NCBI GenBank assembly: GCA_049999725.1
Contig: JBNGIS010010365.1
Span: 38,471 to 70,416 of the forward strand
Direction: 5' to 3'
Length of the DNA: 31,946 bases
Source: Haplomitrium mnioides
Taxonomy: Eukaryota; Marchantiophyta; Haplomitriopsida; Calobryales
The notes below the pieces were generated by a model that worked only from the letters and a program-made list of their open reading frames with translations, was not told the origin of the DNA and did no database searches. Position numbers and translations under genes: made by a program. Of the stretch, positions 11,475 to 20,481 are shown one piece after another (the stretch's first letter is position 1; each line of letters starts with the position of its first letter).

Positions 11475-11810
11475 CCCTTTCTCATTGGTTTTCTTTCTTG
11501 ACTTACTCGGAGCCCTGTGCGCGCATGAACTTGGGAGTCCAAGCGCGCTTGGACCTGGAAGTCCATGCGTGCATGGACCTTGGAATCCCTATACGCTTGG
11601 ACTTGTGAGTCCATGCGCGCATGGACTTGTGAGTCTTTGCGCGCCTTGACTCACATTGTAAAGTATCTGCGCATTTAAACTCCCAAGTCCATGCGCGCAT
11701 AGGGTTCCAAGTAAGTTTTTCTTAGACTGAATGTCAAGTACAAGTCTTTGTAAACATCTAGAGACATTTTGTTTAACATGTTTGATCATTTTTTTTGTTT
11801 TGTTTTCCAG
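11475..11810 (+). other. Probable intron 1 of the methyltransferase gene
   Basis: The 5' limit is uncertain: AAGATAAGAT at about 11459 could be a mutated GTAAGA donor. The 3' limit is a good acceptor, TTTTGTTTTCCAG, ending at 11810, after which FTQYLTDFVDGYPDAKRVER is open. The middle is filled by the 24-bp minisatellite. Confidence 0.45.
11505..11712. repeat. 24-bp self-complementary minisatellite, array A
   Basis: Repeats such as TGGACTTGTGAGTCCA followed by TGCGCGCA run with a 24-base period (clean units start at 11598 and 11622) for about eight degenerate units. Each unit contains two dyads, so the array reads almost identically on both strands. Short open frames here (VHARMDFQ-like peptides) are products of the repeat, not genes. 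Confidence 0.88.
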
Positions 11811-13282
11811 TTCACTCAATATTTGACGGACTTTGTGGATGGCTACCCTGACGCAAAACGCGTTGAAAGAGATTTTATGAAGATGGCCATCAATATCAAA
11901 CTACTGAAGCCCAAGCAGAGCGTCCACATTTAGCAGCTTATACCGCATCCTAGCATAACAACCATGTCAGTTGCAACAACATCAAGAACATTTGTTATAA
12001 AAAAGAGAAAGGCGGTGGAGCCAGTCGAGGCTCTAAAAAAGAAGAAACATACTCACAAAGAAAAAGCCTCTACCAACTCCAATTATTGAGGAGGAGCCAG
12101 CCCCCTCCCAATCTCCAACAAGGTATTCATCTGCAGCTCCCTCGTCTTCAACACCGAGTAGCTCAAGGGAGGAGTCTGAGTCGGAGTCAATTTAGGCTCC
12201 AACATCAAGAGCAAAAAGGCAATCGCACAAGTGATTGCGAGTATTCCAAGAATGTGAGCAAGTGGACCCTCAGATAGTGCTTGAGAAAGATAAAAATAAA
12301 ATCAGAGAGTCTGCAATCCATCGATGTAGAGTCCGAGAGGAAACGACTACTATTTGGTTGGAAATTTTAAATCTTCTGAAACTTGGAATGGACAATTGGG
12401 GGCATTCTAGATTAAGAGGTTGAGTGAAGACTTTGTTGAGCTTCTACCACAAAGAATGCTCACAAAAAATTATGCATACAATTTTTTTATTGTTCATGTT
12501 GACCCGAAGTGCGGGCCAAATAATAAGTCAGAGTTCGATATAAGGAACCTTGACAAGTATCGATACGAGATTGCAGAAGGCAATCACAGTGCTGCAGCAA
12601 GGCAACTTCTTATTACAAAATATAGAGCGAAGAATCCGATGCTTTTTCTCTACAATAGCTATGTTTTACGTAGGTCTAACACCAATAGAGGCCTGTATTT
12701 TTGCAACTAATGACAACTACAACCAGAGATACAAGTTGGAAATGACCTTTATTCAGAAGGTTGAATATTGGCATTAGAGGTTTGTGGAGAGTGGGATGGT
12801 GTCATCTCATAAACTAAAAAGAGAGCTAGTGCTGAAGATCTTGGAGATCAAGCCCAAGTTTACTCTTGAGAAGATAATCACTTCTCAAGACAATTGGTTC
12901 CAACTGGCATTCCAAGGTAGTGAGCTCTGGGATTTACAAGAGAGCATTTTTTCTATATGGGAGAAGAATACAGTGAAGGGACACAAGCCGAAGGCCAAGG
13001 GCTCACTGAGAATTGAGGACATGAAGTGGACAGCTTGGAGGTCTCTTTAGGGTCTTCCTGACAAAGTAAAAATATTAGTTTTGAAACGTGTGGAATCCGG
13101 AGAGCTTTCAATGGAAAGAAACGTCTCGCGAGGCAGAGAGATATAAAGTTTTGGCAATTATGGTGAAATATTTTTGCTCCAAAGTTTATTGCAGCAGTTG
13201 GGAAGAAGCAAGAGAGGAGTACCTTCTCCACACTGAGGAGTCAAAGATGGTTGCGTTTTACTCTAGTTTTGAGAAGCTTTTG

Positions 13283-13846
13283 GTAAGTTTGTTTTTCCAT
13301 TGTACGTTTATTTCTCTAGAGTTGCATTGAATTTACTGTAAATTGTGTTTTGTTATAATGAAAATAATATTGAGTCTCCAGTTTGCCGTGCGTGGACTAC
13401 AAAGTCCATGCGTGCATGGATTTCAAAGTCTCTGCGTGCTTGGACTTCAAAGTCCAAGCGCTAATACTTCTATATCCATGCACATATGGACATTGCAATC
13501 TTTGCGCGTATGGACTTGAAGTCCCTCCTCGCGTGGATACTATGTCTATATGCACATGGACATAGAAGTCCATGTGCGTATTGACTTTGAATTCCATATG
13601 TGTTTGGGTATTAAAGTCCTTGTGTGCCTAGACAATGAAGTCCATGTGCGTATGGACATTGAAGTCCAAGAGCTTCTAGACTTCAATGTCCAAATGCGTC
13701 TGGACTTCAATATCCATGAGCGCATAGACTTCAAAGTTAATCTTAGTTTAACCTCTAGGGTCTTTGCTCAAATTGTCTTCCTCTCTAAAGTATAAACGTT
13801 TTTGTTGTTGTCTCCTCTAATTGTTTTCAATTTTTGTTGTGTGTAG
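13283..13846 (+). other. Intron carrying the minisatellite, methyltransferase copy 1
   Basis: The coding text SSFEKLL ends at a consensus donor GTAAGT (13283). The acceptor TTTTGTTGTGTGTAG ends at 13846, and GDKTFK follows. Copy 2 has the same donor after the same text (24047) and an acceptor before homologous sequence (24698). Conservation of both boundaries between copies with coding-like flanks supports a real intron. Confidence 0.75.
13385..13742. repeat. 24-bp self-complementary minisatellite, array B
   Basis: About 14-15 degenerate units of 24 bases, for example GCGTGCATGGATTTCAAAGT then CTCT, and GCGTGCTTGGACTTCAAAGT then CCAA. The array is confined to the intron. Units are diverged from one another, mostly at the CpG positions of the TGCGCGCA dyad, as expected for old methylated repeat DNA. 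Confidence 0.9.
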
Positions 13847-14371
13847 GGGGATAAAACGTTTAAATGACAACTTGCCAAAAAATTAACAATACCTGCAAAA
13901 GGGAGAAAAGATTGGAGGTAAAAGAAGCCTCACATGATCAGGACCAGATCCCAACACTTGTTTCTTGCCCTCTTGCTTTTCTACTTCATTGCCAAAAAGC
14001 TAGAGAGTGGAAATCAAGGCAGCAAAATGATGTTGCTGCTCTTCCAACTGATGGAGTTGTGAGAGACGAAGACAAAGACTTATTGTCCTTTGTTGGTGGA
14101 CTCAATGTGCTCGTCAATTGAAAGAATTTGTCAAACCTAGATGTTTCACTTTGGCTATTGCAGGTATTTCTTACTCTTACAACCTTAAGGAATGCAAGCA
14201 CGACGATTGTGAACCTTTTTCTAGAGCTGACATTTTTGATATGGTTTCGTCTTTTGCGGTAATCATGACTTCAAATTTTTGGTCTTTTGTGATAATACAT
14301 TCTTTGCAACAATTTGGCATCATCGAGGATGCTCTTCTAGAGGTTTTTTGTGCCATTGACCACGGCATTTG

Positions 14372-14469
14372 GTGAGCTCTTTTTTGATTTTTTGGTTTTC
14401 TAGTTTACCTTTTTTTGTTTTCCTACACTTTGTTTCAACTATTTGATTTGTTTGTTTTTCTTACTGCAA
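14372..14469 (+). other. Intron within the methyltransferase domain, copy 1 (acceptor mutated)
   Basis: After AIDHGIW the sequence leaves frame at GTGAGC (14372). Homology with copy 2 resumes at ACAAAAGC after TTACTGCAAT. Copy 2 has TTACTGCAGG there, so copy 1 has lost the acceptor AG (AA at 14468-14469). The motif IV and motif X/I halves of the enzyme lie on either side. Confidence 0.75.
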
Positions 14470-15103
14470 TGACAAAAGCAATATTCATCCCTCTTGTGGT
14501 CCAAGAATTTCTCACGTCTACGAGTATTGGATTGTGGGCTACTGGACAAAGGAAGGAAAGAGGAGCATGAAGTTTTTCAATTTGCAACCTACTCATGCGA
14601 GTGGTCGTCCTTGGCAAATTATGCGAAGTGTGTTGTTTGTGGTATTGGCTAAACTAAAACATCTAGGAGATGATGTTCATGTCAATTTTTATCAAAAGCT
14701 TCAGGCTCTTTACAAATTTTTTATTGACCATTTATCAACAGAGCAAGATTGGATCTTAAATCTTTGCTCTAGGTCTGGTACATGCCTTGTTTGTGCTTTG
14801 AAGCTATTGCGAAATTGCATCGCTATGGAATATGATCGACATTAGTTTATCTTCATTCCTTAGAGAGTTTTGATGATGGCTTCTTTGCCATCCCACATGA
14901 CCAAATCGCAGAGAGTGTATGTCTACCACAAAGAACATGTTCCTCCTGGTATTGCAAGTGCTACTAGTGATTTTATTGCCATCTCTGGGACAAGAGAGTC
15001 TCAAAGGGACTTTCTTGCAATTTCAGATGTTGAAGCTTCTCAGCTAGTTGATTTAGATGAGATAATTCCTCCTGAAGAGGACAAAGTTGTAGCATCAGAG
15101 TGA

Positions 15104-15359
15104 TGTAATTTTTCTACATAATAAAGTATTTTCTTTACAAAATTTTATTTGCTGAAGTTTCAATCTTGTTGCACTCCCAATCCAATTTAAGTCTATTCAT
15201 CACGATTCAATTTGTTTTGCAAAATGGTTTTTGAACAAAACGTGTTGGTTTTTATAAAAATTAGCAATGAAGCCTATGTTGACATGGAGGTTCACTTTCC
15301 CTTTTCATTTTCTATTCCTTCTTAGACATGCTTCTGCATTCCTTGCTTCCAATTGCTCA
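15104..15359. other. 3' flank of the methyltransferase pseudogene
   Basis: After the TGA at 15101 comes AT-rich sequence with AATAAAG (15120-15126), a possible polyadenylation signal. No further gene is seen. Confidence 0.4.
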
Positions 15360-15515
15360 ACAGTCCGTGTTTGCTTCAATTGTCCATGTGCGCGTGGGCT
15401 TCAGTTTTCCAAGCTCGAGTTAGTTGTAGTTCTTCCTGCGCGCATAGATCTTTCATATAATATGTGCCTATATTTGGGCCTCAATTGTCCGTACACGCAT
15501 AGGCTTTAGCAATAT
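15360..15515. repeat. Degenerate GC-rich repeats, right side of the unit
   Basis: TGTCCATGTGCGCGTGGGCTT, TTCCTGCGCGCATAGATC and GTCCGTACACGCATAGGCTT recur at roughly 50-60 base spacing, with the core GTCCnTGCGCGCATxGGCTT related to the intronic minisatellite. They lie 0.3 kb beyond the 3' end of the methyltransferase gene, mirroring the cluster at 6.6 kb beyond the other gene. Confidence 0.6.
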
Positions 15516-15890
15516 TTTCACAATTTTGCTTTAACAATCCTCTTGCGCCAACACTTTAGGGTTCTATATCAAAAAAAAATTGATAAAATTTGAATGTTTT
15601 TATAAATTTTACAAATTTTTGCAATCATGATTAGTTTTCAAAATGTTTAGCAGCAAATGTCTTGTTTTGTTTATATATATTTTGTTTGACGATGCTCATG
15701 CTTTTGAAAGATGAAATTATGAAAGCAATTTTGTTAAAATGCCCATAAGAAGATTTGTTTTTAATGCATTGTGTACTCAAAGTAAGCCATTTTCATATAT
15801 AAAATTACACTTGTTTTGCAAACAAATATTACTAATGTCAAGTTCATGATTTTGGATGCTAAAATTTTGAAATTGGTTTTTGCAAACGTC
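15516..15890. other. AT-rich spacer
   Basis: T- and A-rich sequence without coding potential. It probably contains the junction between the methyltransferase unit and the copia 3' LTR; no clear boundary or target-site duplication was identified. Confidence 0.35.
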
Positions 15891-15894
15891 AAAT

Positions 15895-16347
15895 GAAACA
15901 TGAACCCAGTAGCGGTTCCTAGTTCAAAGTACGGTTGTTTATTCCTAGATCTTACTATAGAATACATTCTTTAATCTCATGCAACTCTCAAGAATTCCAC
16001 CTATCCTTGCGAAATACAAGTTTCAGAGTAGCTTATCTTCTGGCTCTCCTTCATCTCTCTCAATTTTCCTCTCCATCTCAATAATTTACAAACTACAATC
16101 TCTAAACTAGTGATCTAAACCTTGAGCAAATACCTTGAAGATGCTCCAGACTCCGATTTGTTGATGAGATTTTGCCTATAAGAAGTTGTTAATCTATGGT
16201 GACAAAATTCAAAACATAATTCTAGCTTTTTGTTATCGCATGAGCGCTGCACACACATATGAGAGTCTCCAAGAGTGAGAGTATGAATGAGTAAATGAAT
16301 GTATAGATGACCACTTACACAGGGTTTATAAATATGTCCCTATAACA
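15895..16347 (-). mobile_element. Candidate 3' LTR of the minus-strand Ty1/copia element
   Basis: On the minus strand, AATGGGGAG (a polypurine tract, 16348-16356) is followed by TGTTATAGGGACATATTTATAAACC. This is the typical plant copia arrangement in which a G-rich tract abuts an LTR starting TGTT. A TATA-like CATATTTATAAACC (16323-16336) lies 11 bases inside. The far end is not certain; about 15895 is a guess. No matching 5' LTR could be confirmed by eye. Confidence 0.5.
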
Positions 16348-16356
16348 CTCCCCATT

Positions 16357-16860
16357 GGCTGATTTTTCTTCTAATAATTAGCCACATTTAAAGGACTATA
16401 TATGCTATGTGAGTCCAAATCCAAATCCTGTTTTATGTGTGGTCTCATTAAAACCCTCCTACTTTCTTCCGAGGGAAAAAAGTGCCACCATATATTTTGA
16501 TAGGTGGAATATAATGTAGTAATAGTGTGGAGTGTATGTAAGTAATCATAATATCAAAAATTTGTCAAATTTCTTACTTTCAAAGTAAAGAAAATTCATG
16601 GTGCTACTGCACGGTGTTGTTGCGTCTTCATAGTTATATTGTTGCGTCCTCTCCTTGTGTCCTGAAGATTTGTTTGACAACTGATGTTAGCCTCAAAAGC
16701 TGAGAAGTGATGTTAGCTTCTGGTATAATATGCTCTTGTCATTACTTTATGATATAAAAACAAAATTAGGCATTTCTTTCAAAATAAATGATTGTCTTTG
16801 CAATCCTTGATCTTCATGACTAAAGGTCATGGAGAGAGACGGAAATATATATATAAGAAA
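16357..16860 (-). other. Copia 3' untranslated region
   Basis: About 500 bases lie between the RNase H stop (TAA at 16861-16863) and the presumed polypurine tract. This is longer than usual for copia elements, so a small insertion or a different LTR boundary is possible. No coding content is seen. Confidence 0.4.
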
Positions 16861-18065
16861 TTATTGTGTGTTGTTCTGCTGTAATTCATAGAGTCTTCTC
16901 AAACCAAGCCCTTGAGTATGTGCAATATGCAAGGTGGGTGGAAGTGGTTTGGTGAAGATATATGCTCTGTTATCTTTGCTTCATATCCATTGGACATTTA
17001 TTTTGTCACCATGTTGCTCATGGGTGTAAAAGAATTTAGAAGCAATGTGTTTAATCCTGTCACCCTTGATAAATCCTTGAGCAATCTGGTTGACACATGG
17101 TCGATTGTCTTTGTATATTATTGTAGGGGAATGAAGTAGAGATTGGTCTGTATTGATGTTGATATGATCAATGAGTTATCGGAGCCATATACATTTTCTA
17201 CTAGCTTCATAAAGGGCTATGATTTCTACATGATTGGTCGAGGCAATTTTTTGTTTGGTGCTCTTCCATGAGATAGCAGTGGTTCCTTTAAGGAAGACAT
17301 ATTCTGTTTGAGACTTTGCGTCATCAGGATCAGATAAATATCCAGCGTCTGTATAACCGACAATATCATTTGTTGTATTTTTAGGGAAGAAGAGTCCCAT
17401 GTCCTTTGTACCTTTCAAGTATCTGAATATGCGTTTGAGTCCATTCCAATGGCAAATGATGTGCTGGGAGCTATGCCTTGCAAGCATATTTACTACAAAA
17501 GATATATCAGATCTAGTCTGATTTGCAAGGTACATGAGAGCTCCTATTGCTGATAGATATGGTTTTTCTGATCCCAAAATTTGTTCATGTTCCTTTCGCT
17601 TTCCAAATATGTCCTTGGTTGGGTTCGAAGATCTCATTTCCATTTGAGTGGTCGTTGGATAAGCATTGTCTATATTGAACTGTTTGAGAATCTTGGCAAT
17701 ATATATGGACTGGTGGATTAGAATACCATCAGGCATATGCTCAAACTGGATTTCGAGACAGAAATCAAGTTCTCGAATGTCTCGCATTTCAAATATATCC
17801 TTTAGTTTGGCAATAGTGCTAGTGGCTAGAGTTTATGTGCCAAAAATGTTTATGTTATTTACATAAAGTGCAACTACGACATATTCAGAGCCTTGATGTT
17901 TCATGAATAGGCATGGAGCAATGTCATCATTTGTAAAATTTAATGTCATCATTTCTGATTTGAATCTCTAATACTAATTTTTGCCACTCTATTTAAGTCC
18001 ATATATCGATCTCATGACCTAAACTGCCAATTGTGTGCGTGATTGATCGAATGGTGATCTAGATG
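16861..18065 (-). pseudogene. Ty1/copia reverse transcriptase (C-terminal half) and RNase H
   Basis: Minus-strand frames read RSIYGLK, an in-frame stop, then SG (family RSLYGLKQSGRMWY), followed by IAPCLFMKHQGSEYVVVALY. The catalytic box reads YVNN where YVDD is required, so both aspartates are replaced and the copy could not reverse-transcribe. After a stop the long open frame 17787-17176 gives LDFCLEIQFEHMPDGILIHQ, YLSAIGALMYLANQTRSDIS, HWNGLKRIFRYLKGT, DIVGYTDAGYLSDPDDAKSQ and TAISWKSTKQ, all hallmark copia RNase H text. It continues past 17176 with IIYKDNRPCVNQIAQGFIKG, RIKHIASKFFYTHEQ and IFTKPLPP to the stop at 16861. RNase H is much better preserved than the RT. Confidence 0.93.
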
Positions 18066-18125
18066 CATTAGCAGAATGCTTTGCCAACTTCACATTTTCA
18101 TGTGGTATACTTTGATGATGGGAGG

Positions 18126-18855
18126 CTAAAGGTCCACTTTGTTGTTGCTCATGCAACTTGCATATATATATGAGACTAAAGGTCCTCTGCAGCATTGTGT
18201 GCTCAGCAAATTGGCTAGCTGAACTAAAAGTCCTTTCGAATGTTGCGTGCTCAATGAGTGCGTTGGCTGGACTAAAGGTCCATTGAGATGTTGCTTGCTC
18301 AGCAAGTGCGTTGGCTGGACTAAAGATCCATTGAGATGTTGTTTGCTCAACGAGTGCATTGGCTAGACTAAAGGTCCATTGAGATGCTGCATGCTCAACA
18401 AGTGCGCTGGCTGGACTAAAGGTCTATTGAGATCATTGCGCAGCTTACTTTCCATCATTTGGCATTGTCTTTTTGACATGAGGACTAAAGGTCATTTTTG
18501 GATTGGCAGTGGTCTTTTGTGGACAGAAGGTCCTTTAATTTGTTGGCCATTGAGGACAAAATGTCCTTTTCCCAGATTGAGGTCTTTGTGGACAAAATGT
18601 CCATTTTGAATCATTGTGCCTTTGTGGACTAAAGGTCTATTTTTATAGTGCATGTCATGAGGGACAGAAGGTCCAACCTCAAAATTTAGGCTATGAGAGA
18701 CAAAAGGTCTAATCTCAATATGTGGGCCATAAGAGACAAAAGGTCTTATCTCAGTATGTGAGCCATGAGAGACAAAAGGTCTAATCTTAGTATTTGAGCT
18801 ACTTGGGACTAAAGGTCTATATGCACTTTGGCTGTTCTCCTCTTGAATGTGAAAT
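18126..18855. repeat. 48-bp and 36-bp tandem repeats inserted in the copia RT
   Basis: Two blocks share the core GGACTAAAGGTCC. Block 1 has a 48-base period (TGGACTAAAGGTCC-type starts at 18268, 18316, 18364, 18412). Block 2 has a 36-base period (GAGACAAAAGGTCT-type starts at 18697, 18733, 18769), with irregular units between. Both periods are multiples of three, and the minus-strand frame stays open across each block (peptides such as SKQHLNGPLVQPTHLL and IRPFVSHGSHTE). The array sits between the MKAPLELIS text and the RSIYGLK text of the RT. Confidence 0.9.
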
Positions 18856-19170
18856 GCCATTCTTGATATGAGTTCAAGGGGCGCCTTCATAAAAATCTAG
18901 GTATTCAGAGTGCCATATAAGTTGGCAGTGATGACATCCATTATATACATAGTAAGATGACGTTGGATAGAAAATGCTATCATATATCTGTAAGTAATAG
19001 TGTCCATGATAGGTGAGTATGTGAGGTCATAGTCACGTCCATGAATTTGAGTGTATATTTTGGCCACTAGTCTTGTCTTATATCTTGTGACATCACCTTT
19101 TGAATTATATTTGTGGTCACAAATAAATCTAAAATCTGTCATATGCATATCTGGAAGTGCTGGCATGATA
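18840..19170 (-). pseudogene. Ty1/copia reverse transcriptase (N-terminal part)
   Basis: Minus-strand translation from 19166 reads MTDFRFICDHKYNSKGDVTR, then YKTRLVAKIYTQIHGRDYDL, TYSPIMDTITYR and VITANLYGTLNT. This is the RVT_2 signature (family: WVFKxKxNxxGxxxRYKARLVAKGYxQxxGxDYxxTYSPV...). A stop breaks the frame near 18897, then MKAPLELIS (18890-18864; family form MKVPEGL) runs into the tandem repeats. The polymerase domain is therefore split from its catalytic half by about 730 bases of repeat. Confidence 0.88.
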
Positions 19171-19800
19171 GATCTGAATACTTGTCATTGTATGAGAGAG
19201 TCAAGTTCTGAATTAATTGCCTTTTCCCATTGGGGCCAATTGGTTCTTGATTGTGCTTCTCATACAAATAAAGGATCAGGCATATCCTTGTCTATATATT
19301 GTGATACAGATAATGCAAATAAATCATCCATAGGGATTTGGGATCAGTCCCATATTTGACCGGTATGGGAATAGTCAATTGCTATTTCATTGTTGTATGT
19401 AGCAATGTTCAATGATGTCGATGATTTACGCTTATTCTTTGAGCCTATAGGTCTGCTACGCTTTGCCTTAGGCTGTATATCAGCGGCAGGTGTATCAACT
19501 TTTTGAAGTCTTGCTGGAGTATTTGCAACTTCTATATGTGATTTAGTAATGTTGGCTGCATTGTTGAATTTGTCAAGCATTTTAATTAATGTTTGCTGTA
19601 AATTGAAGAGTCTTATGACTTCGGCATTTGAATGTCAATTTCGTTGATCGAAGCCCAATGCAAGTGTTGGTGCCATATTAAGTTGTCTTCAGGTTTGGAT
19701 TGTACAACTTTGTCCTCTTGTGTCAGATGCGGAAAAGATTCTTCAAAGAATTGACAGTTTGTGAATCGAGACTTAAATACATCAGATGTTGAGGGTTTAA
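19171..19800 (-). pseudogene. Copia integrase-RT linker region
   Basis: Open frame 19580-19344 is a Lys/Ser-rich linker (for example PKAKRSRPIGSKNKRKSS), typical of the low-conservation region between the integrase C-terminus and the RT of copia elements. The flanks are broken by stops. The assignment is by position and composition only. Confidence 0.55.
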
Positions 19801-20481
19801 GATATTAGATGATAGAAGGGGATTCAAAACCGACATATATACCTTTTTCGCGTTGTGGTCCCATCTTTGTTTGATGTGGTCCTAAAATTGAGACAATGAC
19901 CAAACATCCAAATGTGTGTAGATGTGATATATTTGCTAGAATCCTGGTTGCAAGTTGGTGCAGGGAATTCTTGTTAAATGCATATGGCCTGTAACACAAT
20001 AGAGATGTTGTGTGCATGACTGCATGTCCCCAAGCAATAGTGAGGAGTTTTGAATTCAGAAGTAATGGTCTTGTTATGAGTTGTATTCTCTTAATAGCAG
20101 ATTCTACGATGTCATTTTGAAAGTGTACATGTGGAACTGAATATTGTATGTCTATGCTGGCAAATGTGCAAAATTGTCAAAAATTTGTGAAGAAAATTCT
20201 CCAACATTGTCAACTCTCACATTTCTGATTGGGTAATCAGGGAACTGTGTTGAGAGTTTCAAGATTTGGGACAATAGTTTCGAGAAAACCATGTTTTTTG
20301 TTGTAAGAAGGGATACTTCTAACCATTTGGATGATGCATCAATGGTGATAAGAAAGTATCAAAATGGTCCCGAAGGTGGGTGGATGGGCCCACAGACATC
20401 AACATCGATTCTCTCGAGGAATCGAGGAATTGTGATTGTTGTTTTGTCGTGAGAAGGTGCAGTTCTTTGTTTTCCTTGTGC
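19801..20481 (-). pseudogene. Ty1/copia integrase core and C-terminal part
   Basis: Minus-strand pieces in order: RIDVDVCGPIHPPSGPF (first catalytic Asp, about 20390), a stop, then YFLITIDASSKWLEVSLL. Next is VRVDNVGEF (second Asp; the usual RxDNGxEF with Gly to Val). Then QNDIVESAIKRIQLITRPLL (the catalytic Glu in VES). Finally HLHTFGCLVIVSILGPHQTK and MGPQREKGIYVGFESPSII mark the C-terminal integrase text. The D-D-E residues are all readable but the frame is interrupted by several stops and at least one frameshift. Confidence 0.9.

Larger units (their letters stand above)
11365..15103 (+). pseudogene. ParB-like domain fused to a beta-class N4/N6 amino DNA methyltransferase, copy 1
   Basis: Exon 1 may start at 11365 (MYKASRKQFAFFEMKEKDVF). 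Exon 2 (from 11811) has a basic, NLS-like stretch KKRKAVEPVEALKKKK (about 12000-12050) and a Ser/Pro/Glu-rich linker. A ParB-type domain follows: YRYEIAEGNHSAAARQLL (about 12560-12615; family form YeiidGnHRxxAar), then, after a frameshift near 12660, YVGLTPIEACIFATNDNYNQ. Next is a helical segment (LPDKVKILVLKRVESGELS). Downstream is the permuted methyltransferase in beta order: motif IV LAIAGISY (14151-14174; copy 2 keeps LAIADIPY), IIHSLQQFGIIEDALLEVF, ISHVYEYWIVGYW, motif X KLQALYKFFIDHLS, and motif I WILNLCSRSGTCLVCALK (from 14753) followed by RNCIAMEYD. This matches N6_N4_Mtase (PF01555: KP..L......VLDpFaGSGTT..AA..lgR..iGiE). Lesions: Asp to Asn and Gly to Arg in motif I, DIPY to GISY in motif IV, TAGs at 14843 and 14861, further stops and frameshifts. 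Ends at TGA 15101-15103. The methyltransferase call is strong; the ParB call is good; exon 1 is weak. Confidence 0.78.

Noticed and set aside
13383-13795. Overlapping open frames on both strands with repeating peptides (VHARMDF-like)
   Set aside because: They are products of the 24-bp array, which lacks stops because its period is a multiple of three. The array lies in an intron, and both strands are equally open because the unit is self-complementary.
6100-15950. Terminal inverted repeats for the two-gene unit
   Set aside because: Comparison by eye of 5.9-6.6 kb with the reverse complement of 15.5-15.95 kb showed no convincing match; only the GC-rich repeat clusters are shared.
18379-18609. 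Plus-strand frame across the copia repeat array
   Set aside because: Repeat-derived (peptide LRSLWTKCPF repeating); no independent support.
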